Positions 1 through 8,984 of a stretch of 64,000 nt of DNA are shown here, piece after piece. The notes under the pieces are model-generated. The model did not search any database and was not told the DNA's origin. It saw only the letters and a list, made by a program, of their open reading frames with translations. Position 1 is the stretch's first letter; each line of letters begins with the position of its first letter. A program made the translations under genes and the position numbers. Origin of the DNA: Vibrio splendidus (GTDB lineage Bacteria; Pseudomonadota; Gammaproteobacteria; Enterobacterales; Vibrionaceae); the NCBI RefSeq assembly GCF_002873455.1, contig NZ_MCUN01000019.1:1-64000 (forward strand), given 5' to 3'.

Positions 1-128
1 GGTATACACAAGCTTAAATTAAACGTTGGAACGCGCGTTTTTCTTCTTTGATTTATAGGCTTTCATTGAAATTTTTAAAGCAAGCTGTTTTTGTTTAATT
101 GAAATGAGTTGTCTAGTTACGACCTTAT

Positions 129-1144
129 GGGGCTTTGTTGCGTAATTCAGTTTAGAGACAGAGCAGCCCCATTTCGCGTATTTCTTAGTCAATACGACAA
201 GTTTCAGGCATACCTAATCCAGTAAGCTTGTTCAACGCTTTTATCATCGCGTAAGTTTCACCCACCTGTGCATTATAATTTATTAAGCTCAATCGTCCTC
301 CTAGTAACTGTTTAACTCGATACATCGCCGTTTCTGAGAGTGAACGTTTGTGGTATCCATACCGCTCTTTCCAATACTTATTTGAGCCGTATAACTTCTG
401 ACAACCCACGGCAATATTTCGAGGGTGACCACGCTCCCAGAAGGCTGCTCCTTCTCTTGGGGGAATAAGCGCAATGGCCCCCTTAATCTTAATAGCAGCG
501 TGACACGCTCTCGTGTCGTAAGCGCCATCACCAGACACCTCAAGGATACTTCGGCGTGTTTGTTTCAGTAAGTTCGGGAGTACTTCTCCATCTGTAACCG
601 TCGATAAACTTAGCTCGGCGGCAATGATCTCATGAGTGTTGGTATCGACGGCAATATGAAGCTTTCGCCAGACTCTACGCTTGCCATCCGTCCCGTGTTT
701 TTTGACTTTCCATTCACCTTCGCCATAAACCTTAAGGCCAGTAGCATCAATAGCTAGGTGCTGTATCGCTCCTCTCGTTTTAGTCTTAAATGAGACCTCA
801 ACTTGCTTGGCTCTACGACTGATGCAGGTGTAATGCGGACAACTTAACGGAACATGGGTTAACCTAAATATCGAGTCGATAAATCCTCGCAGCGCTGTCG
901 TGATAGCTAAACCACTGAACCGACGTGGCCTCCCGCGCTTATTCTGTTTGCTTTGCGCCCAACCGCTTATTGCCTCTTCATCAATCTAAAAAGTCAGAGA
1001 GCCACGGTTAATGAGTGATTGGTTGTATTGCTTCCAGTTGGTTGTTTTATAAAGAGGTTTAGGAATAGGGCTACGAGAGAGTGGACGTAGCTGATCAGAT
1101 CGTAGGTTCTTGATTTAGTTCCATTGAATTACGCAACAAAGCCC
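129..1144 (-). mobile_element. IS5 family (IS903-like) element, copy 1, decayed
   Basis: Terminal inverted repeats GGGCTTTGTTGCGTAATTCA (from 130) and its complement (ending at 1144) bound about 1 kb that encodes one DDE transposase on the minus strand. A second, shortened copy lies at 3137-4083 in the same orientation, and relics of related elements occur near 6.6 and 21.5 kb. It interrupts the hns reading frame. Confidence 0.85.
185..1124 (-). pseudogene. IS5-like transposase, copy 1, nonsense and frameshift mutations
   Basis: The start is ATG at 1124 (MELNQEPTI). Compared with copy 2 it has TGG changed to TGA at codon 10, a 2-bp loss in a CT run, a TAG in the GSLTF region and an internal deletion of about 36 bp. 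Downstream, one long open stretch runs from VPLSCPHYT through AIDATGLKVYGEGEW (with a catalytic D), VSGDGAYDTR (second D) and the ERYGYHKRSLSETAMYR region (catalytic E) to the stop at 185. The catalytic body is therefore intact while the N-terminus is destroyed. It is not expected to move without help. Confidence 0.8.
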
Positions 1145-1520
1145 TTAATATCCGCTCGCTTCGGGCGTTCTCTCGTGAATTAACACTTGAGGAACTTGAA
1201 GAAGCACTTAAGAAGTTAACGACCGTCTTTCTTAAACGGCAAGAAACAAAATTCGCTGAAATCGTAAATCACATCAAGGTTGATGTTGAAGCTCTCATAG
1301 AAGCTCTATCAGGAAAATCAAAAAAGAACACAAAAGGTAAACGTAAGCCTCGCCCTGCTAAATATAGATACACCGACGGGAACGGCAGAGCACAAACATG
1401 GACTGGTCAAAGTCGCACCCCTTCCATAATTCAAGAACAGCTTGATGCTGGTAAATCACTTGATGATTTCTTGATCGCGAAATAGTCGCTTCTTTCCCCC
1501 CTCCTGCAGTAGGAAGATTT

Positions 1521-1544
1521 GATCTTGTTGTTAACAACAAGATC
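1521..1544. repeat. Perfect 24-bp palindrome downstream of hns
   Basis: Arms GATCTTGTTGTT and AACAACAAGATC meet with no spacer, 36 bases after the hns stop codon. There is no T-run beyond it, so it may be an operator or a processed hairpin rather than a classical terminator. Confidence 0.5.
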
Positions 1545-1727
1545 AATATTCATATAGAAACGAAACAGAAGCCTTGTTTAAGTTAGTTCGATAGGCCTGA
1601 AACCGAAGGCGGGATCCCCATCCTTATTAATGATAATATTAAACGCAGTATTTGGGAAAAATCTCCTAGATTGAATCATTATCTATAAAAGTTAAGTCCT
1701 AAGACACCCAATGAAGGCGATATATAA

Positions 1728-3113
1728 ATGGCAAAAAAAAAACGAGCACTCACTTCACTCACTCTTTTTTACAGCCAAGTTTTCTGCAAGGTGATTGCAG
1801 CTTTGTCTGTTCTCATTTTAGCTTCCTATCTTTTTGATATTAAATGGCTCTATCGACCAACAAGCCATGGGGCAGCTACGCATCCTATAACTGCTTTTAT
1901 CTTTTTACTTCTTTCTTGCGCCTGTATTTGGCGGAAAAAGAGTCTGAAGATAACCAGAAGCCTTGTAAGCCTTGCTTTTTTCATACTTGTCATTCGTTTC
2001 TATCAACAAAGTACTGGAATTAATTTAATTGACCCTGTTCTAAGTTATTTCATCTTTTTTGATACCCCACTTCACGCAGAGTCTCCCATCGAGATGGGGT
2101 TTAATACATCAGTAATGCAACTTTTTGCTGTCATAGCCATTTTTTTCCTCTTAAATAGACGTCCTTGGTATCTAATACAAATTTTTGCCATTACCGCTAT
2201 TTTCCTCCCATTTGTCTCAGCCGTTGGTTACGCTTATGGTATTGATTCATTTTATGGCCAGATGTCTCCGGTCACCACTATATTAGGGTTCTTTTTAACC
2301 ATATCAATTTTTGGTCTCACAGCCCACCGAGGCGCACTTAAAACACTCTTATTACCTACTTTAGGAGCGAAAATAGCGCGTACGCAGTTAATCTTTGGGT
2401 TGTTATTTTGCCTAGCTGGCGGCTTTCTCACCACTTATATTTTGGATGATGAAACCAGCGGTTTTGCTATCTATGTAGTGGTGGTCTGTACGTATATCAC
2501 CTTTACAATGCTGGCTAGTGGTATTACTTATGAGCAATTCGATAAACGTAGACGCCTCCTTGAAAAACAACTCCATAAATCCGCAATTACTGACCGGTTA
2601 ACTGGATTGTATAACCGATCAGAGTTCGATCAAAAAATCCAAGCAGTATTTGAGCAACAAAACCTGAACCAGGAAATAAATAGTTTACTATTAATAGATA
2701 TTGATTTTTTTAAGCAATTCAATGATACCTATGGGCACTTACTAGGGGACAAAGTTTTGCAGCTCGTCGCTAATGTTCTGAAAAACAATACACGCTCTTC
2801 TGATCTAGTTTGTCGTTATGGTGGAGAGGAATTCACTATTTTACTTCTTCAAACAGATCTTGAAATCGCCAGCAAGATCGCTGATAACTTAAGAATATTG
2901 GTGAGTGAACAAAACCTCACAGCCCCCCTAGAATACGAATCAGATCAGCAAGTGACCATCTCTATAGGATGCGCTAGCCTCTCACAAGCGGAGACAGTCA
3001 AAGAGGTGATTAAGCTAGCGGATAATGCTTTATATGAAGCAAAGAAACAGGGGCGAAATAGAATATGTCTCGCTCACGATAAGAGTGAACGCAAAACTTA
3101 TGACAATTTTTAG
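1728..3113 (+). CDS. Membrane-bound diguanylate cyclase (GGDEF)
   Basis: This 461-aa protein makes cyclic di-GMP from two GTP. Residues 15-265 form several hydrophobic helices, with about 7 or 8 membrane segments. The GGDEF domain covers about 285-450, with DRLTGLYNR, LLIDIDFFKQFND and the active-site loop GGEEF at 365-369. RSSD lies exactly five residues upstream of GGEEF and matches the inhibitory I-site (RxxD), so product feedback is expected. No known periplasmic sensor domain was recognised, so the membrane part is probably the sensor. The start ATG follows GAAGG at a workable distance. The gene sits between two IS5 copies in the same orientation, and the second IS begins 24 bases after its stop. 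It would influence biofilm versus motility. Confidence 0.9.
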   Translation: MAKKKRALTSLTLFYSQVFCKVIAALSVLILASYLFDIKWLYRPTSHGAATHPITAFIFLLLSCACIWRKKSLKITRSLVSLAFFILVIRFYQQSTGINLIDPVLSYFIFFDTPLHAESPIEMGFNTSVMQLFAVIAIFFLLNRRPWYLIQIFAITAIFLPFVSAVGYAYGIDSFYGQMSPVTTILGFFLTISIFGLTAHRGALKTLLLPTLGAKIARTQLIFGLLFCLAGGFLTTYILDDETSGFAIYVVVVCTYITFTMLASGITYEQFDKRRRLLEKQLHKSAITDRLTGLYNRSEFDQKIQAVFEQQNLNQEINSLLLIDIDFFKQFNDTYGHLLGDKVLQLVANVLKNNTRSSDLVCRYGGEEFTILLLQTDLEIASKIADNLRILVSEQNLTAPLEYESDQQVTISIGCASLSQAETVKEVIKLADNALYEAKKQGRNRICLAHDKSERKTYDNF

Positions 3114-3136
3114 CGGCATCGAGAAATCCTAAGAGC

Positions 3137-4083
3137 GGTTTTGTTGCGTAATTAAATTTAGAGATAGAGCTACCCCGTTTCGCATGCTTTTTAGTCAATA
3201 CGACAAGTTTCAGGCATACCTAACCCAGTAAGCTTGTTCAACGCTTTTATCATCGCGTAAGTTTCACCCACCTGCGCATTGTAATTTCTTAAGCTCAATC
3301 GCCCTCCTAGCAACTGTTTAACTCGATACATCGCTGTTTCTGACAGTGAACGTCTGTGGTATCCATACCGCTCTTTCCAATACTTATGTGAGCCGTATAA
3401 CTTCTGGCAACCCACGGCGAGATTTTTGGGGTGACCACGCTCCCAGAAGGTTGTTCCTTCTGACTCGCTTAATCTTAATAGCTGCGTGCCACGCTCTCGT
3501 GTCGTGAGCGCCATCACCAGACACCTCAAGGAGGCTTCGGCGTGTTTGTTTCAGTAAGTTAGGGAGGACTTCTCCATCTGTAACCGTCGATAAACTTAGC
3601 TCGGCTGCAATAATTTCATGAGTGCTTGTATCGACTGCAATATGTGCTTTCGCCATAAACCTTAAGGCCAGTAACATCAGTGGCTAGGTGCTGTATTGCT
3701 CCTTAAATGAGACCCCAACTTGCTTAGCTCTACGCTGATGCAGGTGTAATGTGGACAACTTAATGGAACATGGAAATCTAAATAGCGAGTCGACAAATCC
3801 TTGTAGCGCTCTCAGTGGCATAGAAAACACGCGTTTCACCATGAGTGCTGTCGTGATAGCCAAATCACTGAACCGACGTGGTCTCCCGCGCTTATTCTGT
3901 TTGCTTTGCGCCCAACCGCTTATCGCCTCTTCATCAAACCAAAAGGTCAGAGAACCACGGTTAATGAGTGATTGGTTGTATTGCTTCCAGTTGGTTGTTT
4001 TGTAAAGAGGTTTAGGAATAGGGCTGCGAGAGAGAGTGGATGTAGCTGACCAGATCGTAGGTTCTTGATTTAGTTCCATTGAA
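3137..4083 (-). mobile_element. IS5 family element, copy 2, right end lost
   Basis: The left inverted repeat GGTTTTGTTGCGTAATT starts at 3137. At the other end, identity with copy 1 stops at about 4083 (CCATTGAA then unrelated sequence), so the right inverted repeat is missing. Together with copy 1 it brackets the hns body and the cyclase gene in direct orientation. That arrangement could act as a composite element or recombine to delete the segment. Confidence 0.8.
3191..4079 (-). pseudogene. IS5-like transposase, copy 2, internal deletions
   Basis: ATG at 4079 opens a clean N-terminal segment (MELNQEPTIWSATSTLSRSP through SISRRAKQ-like sequence). The middle is lost: about 150 bp including the first catalytic Asp region is missing through a join at a short CGCCA repeat near 3650. 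A second deletion near 3465 removes residues before the FWERGHP stretch. The C-terminal part to 3191 matches copy 1. The product is inactive. Confidence 0.75.
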
Positions 4084-4554
4084 CCACATTGGTTATATAC
4101 TTACTCATAGCAAGCTACCCGCTCAAGCGTATGTGTTTAGCGCTGCCAATATTCAACGAGTCATGAAGAATTAAGGAATTAGCTGCCAAACCGCTACAAT
4201 GACACTCGCTTCCAAAAGCAAAAGGTTCTCTATTTAATAAAAACTGCGGTTTATTTGCTTGGTTCCGAAATAATGTTTCACGAGTAAAGGCCTAAGTTAA
4301 GCCGGATAACCAAACTCGGCGACAAGTATGTACACTATAAGCTCATGGCGTTAGAACAGCGATTGTCAATCTTTTTGGAAAAAAAACTGAGACAATGGTG
4401 TCGAGGAATTTTAGAAAGAGCTGGGCAATAGTGACCTCCCCGCAAAAACGCCCGGAGCATAAGATTACTGTTACACAACCAAACTGAATATGAAAACTAT
4501 GCTTTTTATACCTAACATTTCTCTCTGTGCCCAAAGCTAGTCATGCAGATTAAT
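4084..4554. other. Intergenic remnant, possibly decayed IS3 orfB
   Basis: No intact gene is present. Around 4165-4240 the plus strand has AACGAGTCATGAAG and CGCTACAATG, which resemble the SMSRKGNCWDNATMES region of IS3-type integrases with several frameshifts. From 4300 to 4550 nothing was recognised. Confidence 0.25.
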
Positions 4555-5130
4555 TTATGGACTGTTGGCCTTTTCTACAGCTTGGTTTGACAGATATTGA
4601 TTAAAGACCGAATCTAACACCCCCTCATTGACTGGTTTTGTGATGATTTCTGCGCAGCCAACCTCACGCATTTTAGTTAGGTTTTCCTCGAAGGCATCAG
4701 CGGTACAAGCGATGACGATGCTATCACTATAGGGTGAAGATAAAGCCTTAATACGTTTCGTAGCCTCAGTACCATCCATAATAGGCATATGGTTATCCAT
4801 CATGATTACGTCATAAAAGGTTCTGCTTGCTTGCTCAAAACCTTTTTGTCCGTCAAGGGCAATATCACACTTAAAACCTCTTTTCTTTAGGAATTTAGAT
4901 AGGATGATGCTATTTACACGATTGTCTTCAACAATCAAAGCTTTCAGCCCTTCGCCATTAAATAACTTCATTGGTTCATTTATTTGCTCTCTAGGCTGTG
5001 ATACAACTTTGACAGGCACGCAAATGATAAAGCGTGTCCCTACACCTACTTTACTTTCCAAGTTAAGCGTGCCATGCATAGTATCTACGAGCTTGGAAAT
5101 AATAGTTAAGCCAAGTCCAGTCCCTTCCTG
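4555..5130 (-). pseudogene. C-terminal fragment of a hybrid sensor histidine kinase (HATPase end plus receiver)
   Basis: The minus strand encodes the G2 ATP box EGTGLGLTI and then GTRFIICVPV, the end of a HATPase_c domain. A full receiver domain follows with VEDNRVNS, phosphoacceptor Asp in MMDNHMPIMDG, T in IACTADA and K in ITKPV. The dimerisation domain, most of the ATPase and any sensor are missing. At about 5130 the frame runs directly into an IS3-like orfB (…YVESLFRT), so the IS junction removed the N-terminal part. It may still be translated as a free receiver, but no start with a good ribosome site is visible. Confidence 0.8.
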
Positions 5131-5835
5131 TACGGAACAATGACTCGACATACGGGTTATCATCACTGACTCTTGGCCGGCTATACGATGAGGTAATACC
5201 TAACTCTTCCATTTTTGCTTTAAACGTCAGCGACTTCATCGGTGCACCATTATCTGAGTGAAGAACCAGTGCTTGATTGAAGCATTGCTCTCGCATCAAC
5301 GTTCGTTGCAGAAGTTGTGACGCCAGCTCACCGCATTCATGCTCATACACTTCATAACCAACAATTTTTCGACTGTAGATATCCTCAATGACATACAGGT
5401 AATAGTGTTGGCCTCGAACCCTTGAAGGTAAGTGATTGATATACAATGCATAAAATTGGTTCGAGTCCGTCGCTGTGTAACTGGTTGGCTTCGTTTGCTT
5501 CTGTCTGCTCCGCTGACGACCTCGTTTGTGAAGTTGCCCCTGCGTACTCAGCACTCAATAGTAGATCGACTCAGAGGCGATATACTCACCTCTCTCAAGC
5601 AGTGTCAGGACGATTTGAGTTGGAAGCAAGCTTGCGAACTCAGAGCGGTTACACACCTCACGCTCTTCCTGCGACAGCTTGTTAGCAGGCTCTGGTCTGA
5701 TGCATATGGCCTTTTGTCAGCTTGGACTTCACCTTGCTGATACCAGCGACGATACGTTCTCAAGTCAATTTGAACTTCATGGCAAGCTGGCTCTAAACGG
5801 CATCCGCATTGCTTCGCTTCAAGGATAATCGTCAC
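5130..5835 (-). pseudogene. IS3-type orfB (rve integrase), frameshifted and truncated
   Basis: It starts near 5835 with TIILEAKQCGCRLEPACHEV and RTYRRWYQQGEV. The frame slips near 5698, where RPEPANKLSQEER continues in another frame, and a TGA replaces an expected Arg codon near 5550. The rve core follows (TDSNQFYALYINH, VIEDIYSRKIVGYEV, LHSDNGAPMKS, SRPRVSDDNPYVESLF), so the D and D/E residues are visible. The sequence then ends at the kinase junction. Confidence 0.8.
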
Positions 5836-5861
5836 TATGGTCTGCCTTTCATCGGTTGAGG

Positions 5862-6362
5862 TTAGTCGTCCTCTGGCTCTTCCCCGTAAAAGGCTCTCAG
5901 CTTTTTTCTTAGTACCAAGAGGGCGGCCGTTTCAGCGAGTGCTTTTTCTTTGAGTCGTAAATCTTTCTTCAACTCTTTGATTTCAAGTTTGTCAGCTTTA
6001 GCCTGCTTCTTTGCTTCAGCTTCCCGCTCTTTACTCGACTTAAACCCTTGCATACATTCGCGGCGCCAGCTTTGGATTTGTTCTGGAAAAAGACCTTTTT
6101 CACGAGCATATTGGTTGAGTTCACTTTCTGTCATTGAGTAGGTTTTAGCGATAATGGCAAGTTTAGTTTGAGCAGACCACTGCTCTGATGAAGTGTTGGT
6201 ATTTGGGACGGCGGCTCCTGAATGTCTGAGTTGCTGGCGCCAATGATACAGGGGCGCAGTGCTAATTCCTTCGTCTTCTGACACTTCTTTAACTGACATC
6301 GAATATGGAGGTAATAGCTTCTTCAATATAGCTTCTTTTCTTTCTACTGAGATACGAGACAC
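5862..6362 (-). CDS. IS3-type transposase orfA
   Basis: The 166-aa protein has an N-terminal helix-turn-helix (EAILKKLLPPYSMSVKEVSEDEGIS, LYHWRQQLR), a second HTH-like region at about 65-105 (QTKLAIIAKTYSM to QIQSWRRECMQG), and a long charged coiled coil at 108-155 (REAEAKKQAKADK to LRLKEKALAE). It is intact, but its orfB partner is broken. It ends with EEPEDD just before the orfB start, the usual place for programmed frameshifting. Confidence 0.75.
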   Translation of the reverse strand: MSRISVERKEAILKKLLPPYSMSVKEVSEDEGISTAPLYHWRQQLRHSGAAVPNTNTSSEQWSAQTKLAIIAKTYSMTESELNQYAREKGLFPEQIQSWRRECMQGFKSSKEREAEAKKQAKADKLEIKELKKDLRLKEKALAETAALLVLRKKLRAFYGEEPEDD

Positions 6363-6419
6363 AATTACTCTTTATCGCCCAAACTGGTTAAATTCTAACA
6401 GTGACAACTACCCTGCCAG

Positions 6420-6550
6420 ATAGAGATAGTGTACGGTTTCGAGAATAACTTCAGAGGGAAAGTGGCAGCCTTTAAACATGACGATTCAGAGTGTTGAGTG
6501 GAAATTGAACAAATCCTAACCTAAAGCTTCAAAGTTTGCGATAGAACCAT
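6420..6550 (-). mobile_element. IS6 family end fragment
   Basis: This stretch is about 80 per cent identical by eye to the right end of the IS6-like element at 17373-18250. It contains TGTACGGTTTCGAGAATAAC and ends in the inverted repeat CAAAGTTTGCGATAGAACC. Only the transposase N-terminal codons and one terminal repeat remain. Confidence 0.7.
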
Positions 6551-6552
6551 TT

Positions 6553-6992
6553 TCAGGTTGTCGAAGAATTGTGTGGGCAAGTTGATGTGGAAGTTGGCCA
6601 TATTTCAGCAGATAAAATATACGATACCGATGACGCATTAGCGAGCGAATTTCCAGAAACTGACATAGCGATTCCTCCCAAAGAAAATCTGTATGCTGAC
6701 GACGCTCATAACCCTAAAAGGGTGAGCAATTTGGTGGTGTACTCTGCATTAAGTCCCACGCGCAGGCAAAAGACAAAGCAGTATGGAAAACGGAATGTCT
6801 CAGATAATGCAATGTAGCGTTACAAAACAATTATTGGCCCCAAATTACACAGTAGAGACTTTAACAATCAACAACAGGAAATGATGCAAGCGGCATCAAT
6901 ATTAAATCGATTTATGCAGCTTGGTATGACCGACTATCGAGTCGCCTAATGACATCAAAAGACAAAGTGGGTTGATTACGGAAACAAAGCCA
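6553..6992 (+). pseudogene. IS5/IS4-type DDE transposase remnant
   Basis: In one frame it reads VDVEVGHISADKIYDTDDAL, then AIPPKENLYADDAHNPKR, then KQYGKRNVSDNAM. A TAG stop follows, and then RYKTIIGPKLHSRDFNNQQQ and ILNRFMQLGM. This is the order seen in IS5-type transposases (second Asp, then Glu helix). It ends near GATTACGGAAACAAAGCC (6975-6992), a terminal repeat like that of the IS5 copies. The first half is missing. Confidence 0.6.
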
Positions 6993-7089
6993 CTCAGAAG
7001 TGGCTGATGAACCGTACTTTTTGTCGCCCCAATATACAACGAGATTAAAAGATCTCCCTCAGATCATATATTGAAGGTTTCTAAACCTA

Positions 7090-7147
7090 GATTTGTGTAT
7101 GGACAACTTTCGTGAGGAACGAGCGAATAGTTGTCCATACACAAATC
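7090..7147. repeat. Long hairpin: perfect 19-bp inverted repeat beside the origin
   Basis: Arms 7090-7108 (GATTTGTGTATGGACAACT) and 7129-7147 are exact complements with a 20-nt loop. A second small perfect hairpin, CAACGC-caaa-GCGTTG, follows at 7157-7172. There is no T-run. Position 150-200 bp upstream of the DnaA boxes suggests a role in replication or strand processing, but this is inference. Confidence 0.6.
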
Positions 7148-7301
7148 CGACAAAGCAACGCCAAAGCGTTGCCCGTCAGGTTTATGCATTCGTTACTCTC
7201 TATGGCACCAATACTTACGGAAATTGGAAGTCCGTAGTAGGAAAGTAGAAAAACATTGATCGATGAACGTTAAGCTAGTTTTTCTAATATTCTTTATTTT
7301 A

Positions 7302-7465
7302 TGTGGATAAGTAGTTTTTTTATTTAATAAATTGAGTTTATCCACATTATCCACAATCTCTATAACAGTATATAACCTCTATATGATCTATAATTTATAT
7401 AAGATCTATAATTGCTAAAAAACACTTTAAAATCATAATGATATTGAGGTTTTGGCAACATATTA
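7302..7465. other. oriV: Plasmid replication origin: DnaA boxes and AT-rich unwinding region
   Basis: Three perfect DnaA boxes are present: TGTGGATAA at 7302-7310 and tandem TTATCCACA at 7338-7346 and 7347-7355. A very AT-rich stretch follows with two copies of GATCTATAATT at 7385-7395 and 7403-7413, reminiscent of the GATC-starting 13-mers of duplex unwinding elements. The iterons and the initiator gene come next, which is the classic order of an iteron plasmid origin. Confidence 0.8.
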
Positions 7466-7720
7466 TTAGTGTGATTGATCTTGTAGTTAGTCTTGTTGAT
7501 CTTTTAATTAGTCTGGGGGTAACAAGAAATTAGTGTTATTGATCTAAATTTTAGTGTGAAGGTTACATTTTTTTAGTGTCCAAACAGACTTTATCCCATA
7601 AGTCTTGATATTGAGTGTTTCATTTTAGTATTTCTATTAAGGTTACAGGAATTTAGTCTAAAATTGTGAATTACGTTCTTGAGGTTACTGAAATTTAGTC
7701 TTATCCTTGTACTACACTAA
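7466..7720 (+). repeat. Iterons, 21-22 bp period, several with GATC
   Basis: TTAGT cores occur at 7466, 7487, 7508, 7530, 7551 and 7573, spaced 21 or 22 bp, then at 7625, 7653 and 7695. Three units continue into TTGATCT (GATC at 7477, 7498 and 7541), and others carry GGTTAC or GGTAAC before the core. They are the likely binding sites of the adjacent initiator. The GATC inside several units would make binding sensitive to Dam methylation. Confidence 0.8.
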
Positions 7721-7746
7721 TAATCTGTTACCTGAAACTAATTACT

Positions 7747-8793
7747 ATGACTGACCATCGACAGTTGATCACAACTGAAGACTACCGTGAATTGCCTAAT
7801 GACTTTTTTAAGAAAAGCCATGCTTTAGTTTTTAGCCAGCTAGGACTGACGGCGAGAGAGCATGATACATTTGCACTCTTCCTCTCTCGACTACACGAAG
7901 ACCATTGGGTTGCGTATCAGGAAGGTCGACACGTATACGCACCTGAATATACGTTTCAATCTGAAGTGTTAAAGGAGTGGTTTGGTCTTTCAGCAAAGCA
8001 GCTTTATCCAACATTAAAGCCGATGGCTAAAAGGCTCTCATCGCGCAAAGTAGGCTTAATGAACGATGCTGATCAAGAATTTGATTTTATGCCTCTTTTT
8101 AGTCGAGTTGCGTATAAAAAAGGGGCGCTAATTATGGTGCCTAACGCTGAATTAATGGATGCTTATCTTGCTCAGTCAGCTGGCCACGCTCAAATTAACC
8201 ATTTATCTTTTCGTCGTTTGAAGTCAGAACATTCTAAGCGCCTTTACACTATTCTATCTCGCTTTAAAAAGCCTGGAATGAAGTTGCATGAGCAATCGAT
8301 AGCGCAATTACATGGTTTATTCGGTCTCTTAGATGAGCAAGGGAAGTTAACCAAATCCAGTTATACCAACAACAAGGTCTTCATGGAACGATGTATTCGT
8401 AAGCCAATCGAAGAGCTTGCTTCTAACGAAGAAGTGAGAAAAGAGCTAAGCTTTTTGGTTGATGAAGAGTCTGGATCGTATGGTTATAAAGCTCGTTATC
8501 GAGGAAAGAGTATTGTTGCGCTTGAGTTCCTTTTCCAATGGAAGCAAAAAAGTGACAATAAAGGTGAGGCATTGGAAAGAGCAAAGTTAGCTGAAGAGCT
8601 AGCACCTGATAACCCGATGTTAAAACTCGCAAAAGAAGCCTTTAATATTGTACTTTCATACCCTGTCAATGGTGAGTTAAGTAAACACCATAAACTCGCC
8701 ATTGAAAGTGTTAGGATGGGTATTATCGTAATGCCTGCAGATATGCAGTTTGATTCTATTTTCTATCACAGGTTAGAGTTAATGGAATTATGA
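7747..8793 (+). CDS. repA: Plasmid replication initiator, Rep_3 family
   Basis: This 348-aa protein has the two winged-helix layout of RepE/Pi-type initiators. The first, at about 30-135, contains LTAREHDTFALFLSRLHEDHW and the LKEWFGLSAKQLYPTL recognition region. The second, at about 150-275, contains INHLSFRRLKSEHSKRLYTILSRF, LHGLFGL and an RYRGKSIVALEFLF strand typical of Rep_3 proteins. The gene starts directly after the iterons, and a pair of opposed iterons follows its stop, so it is probably self-regulated by binding them. No clear Shine-Dalgarno sequence precedes the ATG, consistent with low expression. It is the only initiator gene seen, so it defines the replicon. Confidence 0.88.
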   Translation: MTDHRQLITTEDYRELPNDFFKKSHALVFSQLGLTAREHDTFALFLSRLHEDHWVAYQEGRHVYAPEYTFQSEVLKEWFGLSAKQLYPTLKPMAKRLSSRKVGLMNDADQEFDFMPLFSRVAYKKGALIMVPNAELMDAYLAQSAGHAQINHLSFRRLKSEHSKRLYTILSRFKKPGMKLHEQSIAQLHGLFGLLDEQGKLTKSSYTNNKVFMERCIRKPIEELASNEEVRKELSFLVDEESGSYGYKARYRGKSIVALEFLFQWKQKSDNKGEALERAKLAEELAPDNPMLKLAKEAFNIVLSYPVNGELSKHHKLAIESVRMGIIVMPADMQFDSIFYHRLELMEL

Positions 8794-8799
8794 TTTTCA

Positions 8800-8847
8800 G
8801 GTAACAGATTTTTAGTGTTTTGCAGCTAACACTAAAAATTTGTTACC
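8800..8847. repeat. Opposed pair of iterons after repA
   Basis: GGTAACAGATTTTTAGTGTT (8800-8819) and AACACTAAAAATTTGTTACC (8828-8847) are inverted copies of the iteron core with one mismatch. They could form a hairpin, act as a handcuffing or incompatibility site, or stop transcription. Confidence 0.7.
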
Positions 8848-8930
8848 TTCAGTGATACTGATCTCAAGTTTTATATTCATCAACTTTGTTATGACATCTA
8901 AATAATGAGGTGGTTTGTTGTTCATAGGGC

Positions 8931-8951
8931 AAAACAACCCCCATTGTCCCC
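8931..8951 (+). repeat. Left arm of a 21-bp inverted repeat flanking parAB
   Basis: AAAACAACCCCCATTGTCCC plus one more C. The exact complement lies at 11295-11315 on the far side of the parAB operon. It is a candidate centromere (parS-like) or boundary site. Confidence 0.6.
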
Positions 8952-8953
8952 AT

Positions 8954-8979
8954 TAAAAACCCCGCTCATTGGCGGGGTT
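8954..8979 (-). terminator. Rho-independent terminator of parAB
   Basis: On the minus strand the stem AACCCCGC / GCGGGGTT (8972-8979 with 8958-8965) is followed by a run of T, just past the parB stop codon. Confidence 0.8.
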
Positions 8980-8984
8980 GTTAT

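Larger units (their letters stand above)
104..1485 (+). pseudogene. hns: H-NS family nucleoid protein, split by an IS5-like element
   Basis: The right part (1144-1485, 113 codons then TAG) reads NIRSLRAFSREL and ends with the H-NS DNA-binding core (RPAKYRYTD, WTGQSRTPS, GKSLDDF). The left part begins at ATG 104 and reads MSCLVTTL before entering the IS at about 128. Joined, the two parts match the length of the usual MSELTKTLLNIRSL start. H-NS silences AT-rich foreign DNA, and plasmid copies are known as stealth proteins. The IS separates start codon from body, so no full protein can be made. No clean target duplication was seen: CTTA occurs at 124-127 and 1144-1147, but a simple excision there does not restore the frame. 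The assignment of the body is secure; the left fragment is an inference. Confidence 0.85.
5130..6418 (-). mobile_element. IS3 family element, truncated at its orfB end
   Basis: The intact end lies at 6418, with the inverted repeat TGGCAGGGTAGTTGTCACTG reading inward on the minus strand. It is followed by orfA and a broken orfB. The other end is missing because orfB stops matching at the kinase junction near 5130. The 6418 end abuts an IS6-type remnant, so this element probably landed in, or recombined with, an older IS6 copy. Confidence 0.75.

Noticed and set aside
129..1144. Clean target-site duplication for IS5 copy 1
   Set aside because: CTTA occurs at both borders, but 3, 4 and 9-bp duplications do not restore the hns frame, so none is claimed.
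4310..4550. Short frames between the IS5 copy 2 end and the kinase fragment
   Set aside because: No start with ribosome site, no recognisable motif, and frames are short.
7747..8793. RepA as RctB (Vibrio chromosome II initiator)
   Set aside because: Length (348 against about 650 residues) and motifs fit Rep_3, and the origin lacks the RctB 11/12-mer plus 39-mer layout.
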